The notes beneath the pieces were generated by a model. That model did no database searches. It was not told the DNA's origin and was given only the letters and a program-made list of their open reading frames with translations. Of a stretch of DNA of 64,000 bases, positions 9,972 to 18,482 are shown in pieces. The stretch is taken from contig JADKCF010000010.1 of the NCBI GenBank assembly GCA_016714765.1, positions 88,403 to 152,402 on the forward strand. Reading direction: 5' to 3'. Positions within the stretch are counted from its first letter, which is position 1, and every line of letters starts with the position of its first letter. The position numbers and the translations under genes are program-made. This stretch comes from Saprospiraceae bacterium. GTDB taxonomy: Bacteria > Bacteroidota > Bacteroidia > Chitinophagales > Saprospiraceae.

Positions 9972-10631
9972 ATGAAAAATATTTTTTATGCTTATTTATG
10001 CATTTTATTAATGTTGGTCACATTGGATTCATGTGCTCAAAGAGGTAAAAGGGCAAAATATATCAGTTATATGTCATCTGAGCCCGGAAAATGTTATGCG
10101 AAATGCTTTATACCTGATCAAACCGAGTCAAATACTAAATACCTTCCCAAATATACTGGCCCTGTGAGTGATATAGACAAAAATCCTAATATTGTTGCAA
10201 TGAAATTTACTCAACAGATTGCAAGTTCTCATTGGGAAAAAAAGAGAGCAGATAAAAACTGTCTTTCTCGAAACCCTGATGACTGTCTGGTATATTGTCT
10301 GGTTGAAGTCCCGGAAATAAGTAAAATAGAATACATCGTAAAAGATACGTCTTTAACAAAATCTTATCAGTGGCAGGAGTTCTATTCAGTAGATTTGGTC
10401 CAAAAAGGTTATACTGGGTGGGTTGAGGTAATTTGTGATAGAGATATCACTATTTTACTAATAAAGAAAGTACAAACTGCTCTATCAAGTAATGGCTTTT
10501 ATGATGGTGAAATAGATGGCGTCTTGAGTTCAACAATTAGAAGTAAACTATCTGCATTTCAAAAGAAAAAAGGCTTAGCTGTTGGAGGTCTTACATTTGA
10601 AACAATGAATGTATTAGGAGTAAAGCCTTGA
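9972..10631 (+). CDS. Lipoprotein with C-terminal peptidoglycan-binding domain
   Basis: A 219-aa protein that I recognise only by its parts. The N-terminus is a lipoprotein signal with lipobox LDSC, Cys21. The middle (about 25-140) is unassigned and contains several cysteines. The last 70 residues fit a PG_binding_1 domain: VQTALSSNGFYDGEIDGVL, then STIRSKLSAFQKKKGL and a closing VLGVKP. It would anchor in a membrane and bind the cell wall. The gene is noticeably more AT-rich than its neighbours and is flanked by AT-rich spacers, which may indicate transfer or weak selection. No neighbour suggests a pathway. Confidence 0.75.
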   Translation: MKNIFYAYLCILLMLVTLDSCAQRGKRAKYISYMSSEPGKCYAKCFIPDQTESNTKYLPKYTGPVSDIDKNPNIVAMKFTQQIASSHWEKKRADKNCLSRNPDDCLVYCLVEVPEISKIEYIVKDTSLTKSYQWQEFYSVDLVQKGYTGWVEVICDRDITILLIKKVQTALSSNGFYDGEIDGVLSSTIRSKLSAFQKKKGLAVGGLTFETMNVLGVKP

Positions 10632-10832
10632 GTTTACTTTATTCGATCCATTGATTCGAATATTTATTAGAAGAAATACTAATCTTTTTATTACGCTTCG
10701 ATTTTATTAATGAAATCGTTTTCTAATTTTGAATAAAAACGAAGAATAATCAGACAAAACCTTCGATAAAATGCATTTTAATAAAAAAGAATGAGGATAT
10801 CTCTATCTTTCGGTCGCTAAATCTAAAAATAA

Positions 10833-11459
10833 ATGGATAGAAAAAACCTTTTTATTGCATTCGAAGGTATAGATGGCAGTGGCAAAAGTACACAGGTCAA
10901 TATGTTATCGGCCTTTCTTACTGAAAGAGGGCATAAGGTATATACTACATGCGAACCAACAGAAAGCAAAATAGGTAAAATGATAAGGGATATCTTCAAT
11001 CATCGTATGGAAGGTGACCAAAGAGTCATAGCTGCCCTTTTCGCAGCAGACAGGCTCAACCATCTGCTGAATAGTGAGGATGGCATTCTTAATAAACTGG
11101 AAGAAGGGTATACGGTGATCACAGACAGGTATTATTTTTCATCATATGCGTATCACAGTGTGCATGGGATTGATATGGACTGGATCATACAGACCAACTC
11201 ACTTAGTGCTGACCTCCTTCGCCCAGACCTGAATATTTACATAGATATACAACCCGAAGTAAGCATGGAGCGACTCAAGAAAGGACGGACTCATATAGAA
11301 ATGTACGAAACCCTTGAAAACCTGTCGAAAGTTCATAAAAAATACAGGGAAGCTTTTGAAAAAATAGGCGACAAAGAAGAAGTCTTCTATGTAAACGGAG
11401 ACAGGACATCATCTGCAATTTCGGCAGATATCAATAAAAAAATCACAAGTATGATTTAA
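10833..11459 (+). CDS. tmk: Thymidylate kinase
   Basis: Phosphorylates dTMP to dTDP for DNA synthesis in the cytoplasm. It is 208 aa, the normal length. The P-loop EGIDGSGKST is at 11-20, followed by the TDRYYFSSYAYH segment near residue 95 that holds the DRY-type substrate motif. The ATG at 10833 gives the canonical short N-terminus. A near-consensus TATCTTTC box lies about 20 nt upstream. It converges on the membrane protein at 11482 with a 22-bp gap. Confidence 0.95.
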   Translation: MDRKNLFIAFEGIDGSGKSTQVNMLSAFLTERGHKVYTTCEPTESKIGKMIRDIFNHRMEGDQRVIAALFAADRLNHLLNSEDGILNKLEEGYTVITDRYYFSSYAYHSVHGIDMDWIIQTNSLSADLLRPDLNIYIDIQPEVSMERLKKGRTHIEMYETLENLSKVHKKYREAFEKIGDKEEVFYVNGDRTSSAISADINKKITSMI

Positions 11460-11481
11460 TCTACTGATTTTCGGGGACTTA

Positions 11482-11985
11482 TTAATGCATCATTCGGCTC
11501 CAAGCCAGTCTTATCATCACCAGAAAGCCAATAAAAAATAGGATAAACTGATAAAACGGCATGTAGGTAAAAACAAAAATATTTGTTTTCTCAAGTATCC
11601 ACATCATACTGATAAGAACTGTGATGATAAAAATCAAACTACCAATTTTGTCAAATCCCGGCACATCATTGAGGCTGACATTTTTTTTGATAAGCCATAA
11701 CGTAATCAACATGCAAATAATAGGTAGGATCTGAGTAAAAATATTAGTTTCCATTACAGGCTGCCTTTCGAACAGAAACATATATGCACTAAGTGTCAAA
11801 GCAAAAATACCAGGAATACAAGCTAAATACACAAGTGCTGTATACAGATATTTCCATGGTGACAAATGCCCTTCGCCACTTCCGAAAACAATAGCTAAAA
11901 ATGCGGTGAACGGTAATGCGAAAAAATAGAAAAGAACGACAGAGGGTTGCTGTGAAACTGCATCGAAAAACTGGCCTAAAGTCAT
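11482..11985 (-). CDS. Hypothetical multi-pass membrane protein
   Basis: A 167-aa protein with four or five predicted membrane helices: about 17-36, 47-70, 84-100, 115-131 and 142-160. It has no recognisable family motif or signal peptide. The N-terminus (TLGQFFDAVSQQPS) and the short hydrophilic loops resemble small uncharacterised inner-membrane proteins of Bacteroidota. It stands downstream of the M28 peptidase gene but is separated from it by a hairpin terminator, so it is probably transcribed on its own. Function unknown. Confidence 0.7.
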   Translation of the reverse strand: MTLGQFFDAVSQQPSVVLFYFFALPFTAFLAIVFGSGEGHLSPWKYLYTALVYLACIPGIFALTLSAYMFLFERQPVMETNIFTQILPIICMLITLWLIKKNVSLNDVPGFDKIGSLIFIITVLISMMWILEKTNIFVFTYMPFYQFILFFIGFLVMIRLAWSRMMH

Positions 11986-12032
11986 ATTATTGGTTTTGAA
12001 CAGTAAAAATAGGTTTTACCTTTGACAGGTAA

Positions 12033-12067
12033 TAAAAAACCCGGACATTTTAACAATGACCGGGTTT
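12033..12067 (-). terminator. Rho-independent terminator after the M28 peptidase gene
   Basis: Perfect 8-bp stem AAACCCGG / CCGGGTTT (12037-12044 with 12060-12067). On the minus strand the stem runs into a TTTTTT tract, 20 bp after the peptidase stop. Confidence 0.8.
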
Positions 12068-12087
12068 AAATAATTTGCTTTGAGAAT

Positions 12088-13713
12088 TTATTTTTTTACT
12101 TTGTCTGGGACTATACCATCTTTTCTGTTGGCTATTTCCCACATGGTGTGGAATATTAGTTTACCCACATTAGCCATTTTATCAAAATTGATTTTATCAA
12201 CGTCATCTGAAGTCCTGTGATAATCCTCGTGAGTGCCACTGAAGTAAAATATAGATGGTATACCTAATCTGGCAAAATTATAGTGGTCAGACCGGTAATA
12301 AAACTGATTAGGGTCATCTTCATTATTGTAAGTATAATCCAGTGTCAGCTGGGTATATTTTTGATTGACGTCTTCGTTTACTTTATGCAAATCAGTACTA
12401 AGCCTGTCAGAACCTATCACATAAATATAGTCAGGATTATCCTTGTACTTTTCGTCAGATCGTCCCACCATATCCACATTTATATCTACTACTGTTTTTT
12501 CCAATGGGAAAATAGGGTTTTCTGAATAATACTTTGAGCCAAGCAATCCTTTTTCTTCTCCGCAAAACCATATAAAGACAATGCTTCTCTCAGGCCTGTT
12601 GCTTTCGAGGACGGCCTGCTGGACTGACTGTGACAGTTCGAGTAAGGTAGATGTACCCGAACCATTATCATCAGCACCATTGAAAATTTCATCTCCTCTC
12701 TTTCCGAGATGATCATAATGAGCCGAAACAACCACAAATTCATCAGGTTTACTTTTACCCTTGATATAGCCGATGATATTTTTTCCTTTGACCACTTTTA
12801 CATCTTTGGTCATATTCATAATGATATCCGTCTTCATGACCAAAGACGCAGGTTTTCCTTTTTCCAGTTTTTTTCTGGCGCTGATGATTTTTGTTTCATT
12901 TGAACCTATGACAGCTTTGGCAATAGTACTCGAAATGTACGCATGATTAGCCAGGACCTGCTCTTTGCTTGTCATATCTCCCAACTCCAGATAAGATCCC
13001 ATTAGTTTTTTTCTATTGACGTCGAGCATCTTTTTGATATCTTTTTCGATGATCAGCACGAGTTTTACACCTTTGGCTTTGGCTATTGCCAATTTTTTTT
13101 CCATGTCATCATTACTCCATTCAGACATGTTTTTTGTTTTTGTGATAAACGAGACACTATCTTTATTCACAGGTTCTCCACGATTGATCATGATGATCTT
13201 GTCTTTTACATTTACTTTTTTATAATCGCTGTATTTTGGATCATCAATACCATACCCTAAAAAAATCACTTCTTTTTCCAGAATGGCCGGAACATTAGCG
13301 TTTTTATCCGGAAAAGCCAGGTAATCCCATAGATGTCTGAATCTTTCTTTATTGACAAAGATGTCTGTATCTCCCCATCCGGAATAGGTAAATGCAACAT
13401 CCTGATAATAACTTGTGTCCACAGCCGGCAACAAACCCTGATTGCTAATAATCTTAACAATATAATCTCCTGCCATTTCCAGACCTTTTTTACCTGTTTC
13501 CCTACCTTCGAGTGAATCCGAAGCCAGTACTCTAAGGTGTTTTCGAAGCGTAGCTGCATGTACTGACTCAGCATATCTCACTTCAGGCAGCAATTTATCC
13601 ACCACTTTGGGTTTGGTTTTGTCTGGTGTTGTGACACCGCTTTCGTATTGCGCCTGGATAGTACCAATAGACAACAAGCAAAATATGACTACTACAATAT
13701 TTTTTACATTCAT
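12088..13713 (-). CDS. M28 family zinc aminopeptidase with PA-like insert
   Basis: Secreted exopeptidase of 541 aa. A signal peptide covers about 1-21 (cleavage near IQAQ). A PA-like domain occupies about residues 140-270. The catalytic M28 domain (about 300-530) shows His332 in AHYDH, Asp348/349 in GADDNGSG, Glu386/387 in CGEEKG, a VDMVGR segment and a late His in GTHEDYH. These are the expected zinc ligands and general base. It follows rpiB by 20 bp on the same strand and ends at a terminator, so rpiB and this gene likely form one transcript. No T9SS C-terminal sorting domain is visible; the protein probably stays in the periplasm or outer membrane space. Confidence 0.9.
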   Translation of the reverse strand: MNVKNIVVVIFCLLSIGTIQAQYESGVTTPDKTKPKVVDKLLPEVRYAESVHAATLRKHLRVLASDSLEGRETGKKGLEMAGDYIVKIISNQGLLPAVDTSYYQDVAFTYSGWGDTDIFVNKERFRHLWDYLAFPDKNANVPAILEKEVIFLGYGIDDPKYSDYKKVNVKDKIIMINRGEPVNKDSVSFITKTKNMSEWSNDDMEKKLAIAKAKGVKLVLIIEKDIKKMLDVNRKKLMGSYLELGDMTSKEQVLANHAYISSTIAKAVIGSNETKIISARKKLEKGKPASLVMKTDIIMNMTKDVKVVKGKNIIGYIKGKSKPDEFVVVSAHYDHLGKRGDEIFNGADDNGSGTSTLLELSQSVQQAVLESNRPERSIVFIWFCGEEKGLLGSKYYSENPIFPLEKTVVDINVDMVGRSDEKYKDNPDYIYVIGSDRLSTDLHKVNEDVNQKYTQLTLDYTYNNEDDPNQFYYRSDHYNFARLGIPSIFYFSGTHEDYHRTSDDVDKINFDKMANVGKLIFHTMWEIANRKDGIVPDKVKK

Positions 13714-13733
13714 GACTTTTCTTTAAAAATAAA

Positions 13734-14162
13734 TTAACAAGAAATCTTATCCACTCTGTTTTGATGCCTTCCCCCTTCGAATGTCACATCCGTAAATGCT
13801 TTAACAATATTTCCCGCCATTCGTTTACTGATGAATCTTGCCGGAATACAGAGGATATTTGCATTATTATGTTGTCTGGCCAGTTTTGCCAGTTCGGTAT
13901 TCCAGCAAATAGCAGCCCTGATGCCCTGATGTTTGTTTGCCGTCATACAAACTCCATTTCCGCTGCCACAGATAAGAATACCCAAATCAGAGCGTTTGGT
14001 TTCCACCTCGATGGCTACAGGATGGGCATAGTCGGGATAATCTACTGAACCATCCGAATAAGGGCCTTTATCATCTACCTTATGACCTGCATTTTCTAAT
14101 ATCTTAATGATATAAGTTTTGTATTCGTATCCTGCATGATCTGAACCAATCACGAATTTCAT
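13734..14162 (-). CDS. rpiB: Ribose 5-phosphate isomerase B
   Basis: Interconverts ribose 5-phosphate and ribulose 5-phosphate in the pentose phosphate pathway. It has 142 aa, the normal RpiB size. Visible motifs are SDHAGYEYK near the N-terminus (Asp8, His9), the catalytic Cys65 in LICGSGNGVCM, and the phosphate-binding GGRHQNRV near the end. It is first of a probable two-gene unit with the M28 peptidase. A hairpin separates it from the DUF2723 gene upstream. Confidence 0.95.
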   Translation of the reverse strand: MKFVIGSDHAGYEYKTYIIKILENAGHKVDDKGPYSDGSVDYPDYAHPVAIEVETKRSDLGILICGSGNGVCMTANKHQGIRAAICWNTELAKLARQHNNANILCIPARFISKRMAGNIVKAFTDVTFEGGRHQNRVDKISC

Positions 14163-14248
14163 TGGTATAAATTTATTTTTGTTTTAATGGCCATATGGAT
14201 TTTTGATAAAAAATAATCATCTGATTTTCCATCTATTATAAAAATCAG

Positions 14249-14289
14249 GAATCCCCATGATACTATTTTTAATACCATCATGAGGATTC
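14249..14289 (-). terminator. Hairpin terminator after the DUF2723 gene
   Basis: Inverted repeat 14249-14261 / 14277-14289 (13-base arms with a single mismatched position) starts 6 bp beyond the stop of the DUF2723 gene. On the minus strand it is followed, after a few bases, by a GATTTTTATAA stretch. Confidence 0.6.
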
Positions 14290-14294
14290 TTAAT

Positions 14295-17200
14295 TTAGTT
14301 TTTGGGTGATGTTTTTAATAAAGGCCCAAGCATATCCATCATTTCCTTTTCAAAAGCAGGGTCTTCCACTTTTTTTGCATTTTCCACTACATCCTGAGCT
14401 GCACTAATTCTGTACTCATAATCATTCCTGAAGCTATCAAAAACATCTTTGTCCGTCTGTGACTCATAAAATGTGATGTATTGTCTCGTCTCTTCGGCCA
14501 GGATTTTGATATGCTTTTTGGCTGATTCAAAGTCTTTTCCACTGATCAGTATATTGATAAATGGCATAATCCCAGAATCATACGGGAAATTCATGTTTGG
14601 AAATGCTTCAAAATACTTATTGGCCATTTCGTTGGCTTTTTTCTTGTCATCTTTCCTCTCGAATTCCAGTGCTGCTCTAAGCATAACCAACTTCATTGCC
14701 TGAACTTCAGCCATATAACTTTTATCAACATACAGCTTTTGTTTATCAAAATTTCCCCATTTCCATTTGGTCATGACATTGTTGTACACTTTGTTTTCGT
14801 CAATATCGCCATACCCATAAATGCTCGGTAACTGTGATTTTGCACGTACTTTTGTCGGAGAAACCCTAAGACCTAATCCTTCCATTTCCACGTAATCATT
14901 CAGGCCAAGTAACTTAGAGGCTTGACAAGTGATAGCAAAATAGATAGGTCTTTCGTAAAAATTGGATACAATAACGTCCATGACAGCCAGATCGTCTTTT
15001 GTAAAATATCCGGCAGACTCAGGAAACCTAAACTCTATTTTATCCGCCCATTCTGTGGAGTCGATATTAGGCTGCAGACCGAGCTTCAAATATTTTTGCC
15101 GATCTATCGGCAACTCATAATTTCTACTTGTCACAAAAGTCTGTTCCTGAATGGTGTTTTTAGGGTCCCTAATGCTTCTCAATGCTTCGAAAACATTCAT
15201 AGGCCGGGACATATCCTCCCCTCTCGGATTGGCAAAAAAGATTTGATTTCTGTTTTTGCCTCTGTAATCTTCCTCTGTCAAAGTCAACTTAAGAGGCGCT
15301 GAATCATTGACCTTGTTTCTCAGTTTATTGATATACCAGTCGACAGCTATCAAACTCAAATTTACTACCCGAACATCCCTTCTTATATTTTCGACCTCCT
15401 GCGCATACCACAATGGGTAGGTATCATTATCACCATACGTAAAAATGATGGCATTGGGTTCCACACTATTGAGAAAATTGGAAGCATAGTCCCTTGAAGC
15501 CAAATGATGCTTACGACTGTGATCATCAAAATTCTGAAAGCCCATGATGACTGGAGCAGACAAAACCAAAAGACCTGCGATGGCAGCTGGTGCAATCCCT
15601 GAAATTTTTTCTGACAGATAATGGTAAATAGCAAGTACTCCCATGCCTATCCAGATACAAAAAGTCATGAATGACCCCACCAATACATAATCTCTTTCTC
15701 TAGGCTCATTGGGGGGTTGATTCGAATAAATGATGATGCCGATTCCCGTGATAATAAACAATACAAAAAGTGTCGTAAAATCTTTGCGTCTCTGTATGAA
15801 ATGGAATACCAGGCCTAAAAATCCGAAGATGAGCGGCAAAAAATAATATTTGTTAGCAGATTCGTCATTTTTGATAGCATCAGGCAAATACTTCATATTG
15901 TACAACCTCGTCTCATCGATAGGCTTGACGCCTGACATCCAATTGCCTTTGGAAATATCCCAGGGAAAATAACCCTGCTCCGCAGTTTGTCTTCCTACAA
16001 AATTCCACATAAAATATCTCACATACATCCAGCCGATCTGATATCTAAACATAAACTGCAGGTTATATCCCATGGTAGGCCTTCCCTTGCTATCCCCATT
16101 GAGTGCTTCCCGCCACATTCTGTGCAATTCAGGTCTGCCCTGATCGGTATGACCTATACGAGGGAAAAGCATCTTGTCCTTGGAGTCATAGACGTATTCA
16201 AATTTTTCGTCCACCACTTCATAACGATCCCCTACTCTACCCCATCTGTTTGTTCGCTTTACATCTTTTGGCTCAGCGTCATAGTGTGGTCCTGACAAAA
16301 GAGGTCTTTCGCCATATTGCTCACGGTTCAGATAAGGTAGCAGTCTCATAGCGTCTCCCGGCACATTCATATTTATTGGTGTGTCCGTGTTTGCTCTGAT
16401 GACCACCACTCCGATGGTAGAAAATGCCACCATAATCAAGATAGCAGATATAGCAGCTATCTGCAGGATCTGATTACCTTTATTGTGTGCATATTTTAGG
16501 GTAAAATAAGAAATAGCAGCTATGATCAGCAAAGTCGGTATAATACCCGAATGTATAGGTAAGCCGAAACTATTGACCAGAAGAAGTTCCATTTTTTGCC
16601 AAAGTGTAGGTATTCCGACGATTATAAATTTCATGATAAAAACGATGGCCAAAACGCCTAAACCCATTGCGACAATAGCACCTTTGATGTTGTGTTCCTT
16701 ATATTTTTTGTAATATACAAGGAGCGCTATAGCAGGTAATGACAAGATACTTAAGAGGTGCACCCCCACAGACATCCCACTCACAAACAAACTCAAAACA
16801 AGCCATCTGTCTGCTGCATCATCGTTTTCTATATAATAGTACTTCGTACCAGCCCATAATGTTATAGCTGTAAACATGGTAGACATGGCATAAACCTCTC
16901 CTTCCACAGCCGAAAACCATATAGATGTACTGAAAGCCGTAGCTAAACCAGCTGCAAGCCCTGCAAATGCCAAAGCAACATTCTGTCCATCAGTGGTATC
17001 CTGACTTCTTCCAGTGAGGGCTAGTTTACCAAACATGATCGTCACCCAAGATATCATCATAGCAGCGACAGAAGTACACATTGCCGACATCAGATTGACC
17101 GCAAAAGCAATATCAGCAGGATCGTCGGAAAAAACTGTTGCCAACCAGGCAAACATTCTGCCTACAACCACAAAAAGACCTGCTCCAGGAGGGTGTACTA

Positions 17201-17342
17201 CCTGTAGTTTGTAGGCACCCAGTATAAACTCGCCACAGTCCCATAGACTACCTGTATGTTCTACCGAATTATAAAAAACTAAAAAACTGATGGCAAAAAC
17301 CAACAATCCTGTAATATTGGAAAATTTTTTTAACGATGGCAT
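14295..17342 (-). CDS. DUF2723 family protein (GT117-type membrane glycosyltransferase)
   Basis: Large membrane protein, 1015 aa, of a family nearly confined to Bacteroidota and related phyla and classed as GT117 with a GT-C fold. The first periplasmic loop has Asp35 and Glu38 (WDCGEF) followed by HPPGAGL (50-56), the arrangement seen in protein O-mannosyltransferase-like GT-C enzymes. About a dozen membrane helices fill residues 10-610. The C-terminal 400 residues are soluble, probably periplasmic, and end in a helical repeat-like part. The likely role is transfer of a lipid-linked sugar to exported proteins; donor and acceptor are unknown. A good promoter match lies upstream and a hairpin follows. 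Confidence 0.88.
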   Translation of the reverse strand: MPSLKKFSNITGLLVFAISFLVFYNSVEHTGSLWDCGEFILGAYKLQVVHPPGAGLFVVVGRMFAWLATVFSDDPADIAFAVNLMSAMCTSVAAMMISWVTIMFGKLALTGRSQDTTDGQNVALAFAGLAAGLATAFSTSIWFSAVEGEVYAMSTMFTAITLWAGTKYYYIENDDAADRWLVLSLFVSGMSVGVHLLSILSLPAIALLVYYKKYKEHNIKGAIVAMGLGVLAIVFIMKFIIVGIPTLWQKMELLLVNSFGLPIHSGIIPTLLIIAAISYFTLKYAHNKGNQILQIAAISAILIMVAFSTIGVVVIRANTDTPINMNVPGDAMRLLPYLNREQYGERPLLSGPHYDAEPKDVKRTNRWGRVGDRYEVVDEKFEYVYDSKDKMLFPRIGHTDQGRPELHRMWREALNGDSKGRPTMGYNLQFMFRYQIGWMYVRYFMWNFVGRQTAEQGYFPWDISKGNWMSGVKPIDETRLYNMKYLPDAIKNDESANKYYFLPLIFGFLGLVFHFIQRRKDFTTLFVLFIITGIGIIIYSNQPPNEPRERDYVLVGSFMTFCIWIGMGVLAIYHYLSEKISGIAPAAIAGLLVLSAPVIMGFQNFDDHSRKHHLASRDYASNFLNSVEPNAIIFTYGDNDTYPLWYAQEVENIRRDVRVVNLSLIAVDWYINKLRNKVNDSAPLKLTLTEEDYRGKNRNQIFFANPRGEDMSRPMNVFEALRSIRDPKNTIQEQTFVTSRNYELPIDRQKYLKLGLQPNIDSTEWADKIEFRFPESAGYFTKDDLAVMDVIVSNFYERPIYFAITCQASKLLGLNDYVEMEGLGLRVSPTKVRAKSQLPSIYGYGDIDENKVYNNVMTKWKWGNFDKQKLYVDKSYMAEVQAMKLVMLRAALEFERKDDKKKANEMANKYFEAFPNMNFPYDSGIMPFINILISGKDFESAKKHIKILAEETRQYITFYESQTDKDVFDSFRNDYEYRISAAQDVVENAKKVEDPAFEKEMMDMLGPLLKTSPKN

Positions 17343-17378
17343 AGCGCTGTATTGCTTAAGTTTTTAAATATGAAGTCG

Positions 17379-17407
17379 CAAAAATAATAAAATTACTTTA
17401 CAACAAA
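17379..17407 (-). promoter_or_regulatory. Putative promoter of the DUF2723 gene (TTTG-N17-TATTTTTG)
   Basis: Minus-strand TTTG at 17407-17404 and TATTTTTG at 17386-17379, spacer 17 nt, matching TTG-N17-23-TAnnTTTG. The -7 box ends 36 nt before the ATG. Confidence 0.6.
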
Positions 17408-17507
17408 GATTAATATGACAACTCGTCATCAGGCGACTATCAAAATTTCAGATAAAAAACATGGAATTTCATATTTTTATTGTGGATGCTGCAGATTCAG
17501 AGTATGT

Positions 17508-17542
17508 TTTGGCATAGTTCTGCCAGTTTTACTTTATATTTG
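17508..17542 (+). promoter_or_regulatory. Putative promoter of the DUF4834-like gene and rluA-family gene
   Basis: TTTG at 17508-17511 and TATATTTG at 17535-17542 with a 23-nt spacer, at the upper end of the allowed range. The -7 box ends 31 nt before the ATG at 17574. Confidence 0.55.
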
Positions 17543-17573
17543 TGAAAGAATTTAATGTTCGGCTATTATCATT

Positions 17574-17737
17574 ATGATTAAATATCTGGTTTTATCTGTT
17601 ATCGGTTATTATATTTTTACCTATTATATATCTCCCATGCTGGAAGGTACTCAACACAGCGGCAGAAACCAAAAACAGAAAAACACAACCAAGACAACCA
17701 TGATGATGAATATGTTGATTATGAGGAAGTTGACTAA
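17574..17737 (+). CDS. Small membrane protein, DUF4834-like, frameshifted as sequenced
   Basis: The ATG frame starts MIKYLVLSVIGYYIFTYYI, a single membrane helix, but then drifts into an implausible low-complexity tail. Adding one A in one of the A5 runs at 17671-17675 or 17679-17683 moves reading into a frame ending DDEYVDYEEVD and a stop at 17737, giving about 54 aa. A membrane helix plus an acidic tail with the ending YVDYEEV is characteristic of small DUF4834-type proteins of Bacteroidota. It lies 12 bp before the pseudouridine synthase gene. Function unknown. The as-sequenced frame would instead overrun that gene's start. Confidence 0.6.
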
Positions 17738-17749
17738 AAACAAACACCC

Positions 17750-18460
17750 GTGGATCTATCCAAACTCAGTAACCTAACACACAAAACATCTTTTGATGAC
17801 AACTATGAAATAATCGATGAAACTCAGGATTATATAGTCATTCTGAAAAAACACGGTATTGCCGTCCAGGCCACCGATAAAGATGTGGATGATCTCGAGA
17901 CGTCACTTAATGCCAGATACAAAGAAAAAGTACATGTTTTGAATCGTATAGATCAACCCGTAACAGGTCTGGTCATTTTTGGAAAAAACAAAGAATTTTC
18001 AGCAGCATTTACTGAGTTACTCAAAGAAAGGGCTGTTACTAAAACTTATCTTGCACTGGTAGCTGGCAATCCGGAATCCGGAACGACTGAATTGAAACAT
18101 TATATCAAAAAATTGCATAATAGGGCTATGACTGCTGATGAAAAAGTGGACGAAAACTTTAAAGAAGCTGTCCTTCAGTATACCTTATTACAATCATTTG
18201 ACAACTATCATCTCCTGAAAATCGATCTCAAAACTGGAAGATTTCATCAAATCCGTGCGCAACTGGCAACTATGGAAATGCCTATCAAAGGAGATTTAAA
18301 ATACGGATCGAGGAGACCTAATCTGGATAGAAGTATTTGTCTTTTGTCTTATAAACTCGAGTTTGTACATCCATTTACATCACAAAAGCACTCTTACACA
18401 GCACCCTTGCCTACCAATGATGTACTGTGGGGTCTTGTGGATAAAACGCTGATCCAATAG
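17750..18460 (+). CDS. RluA family RNA pseudouridine synthase
   Basis: Isomerises specific uridines in rRNA or tRNA to pseudouridine. It has 236 aa with no S4 domain. The catalytic Asp68 lies in NRIDQPVTGLVIF, and the second conserved block KTGRFHQIRAQLA is near residue 165. The start is a GTG at 17750, 12 bp after the repaired small membrane protein gene; no upstream ATG is available in frame. Which RNA position it modifies cannot be told. It converges with icmF across a 22-bp gap without a visible terminator. Confidence 0.9.
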   Translation: MDLSKLSNLTHKTSFDDNYEIIDETQDYIVILKKHGIAVQATDKDVDDLETSLNARYKEKVHVLNRIDQPVTGLVIFGKNKEFSAAFTELLKERAVTKTYLALVAGNPESGTTELKHYIKKLHNRAMTADEKVDENFKEAVLQYTLLQSFDNYHLLKIDLKTGRFHQIRAQLATMEMPIKGDLKYGSRRPNLDRSICLLSYKLEFVHPFTSQKHSYTAPLPTNDVLWGLVDKTLIQ

Positions 18461-18482
18461 TCTCCAGCAATTCTTCCCTTTA

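Noticed and set aside
12017..12024. Plus-strand TACCTTTG box
   Set aside because: No plus-strand gene follows; it lies at the end of a minus-strand gene next to a terminator, so it is probably a chance match.
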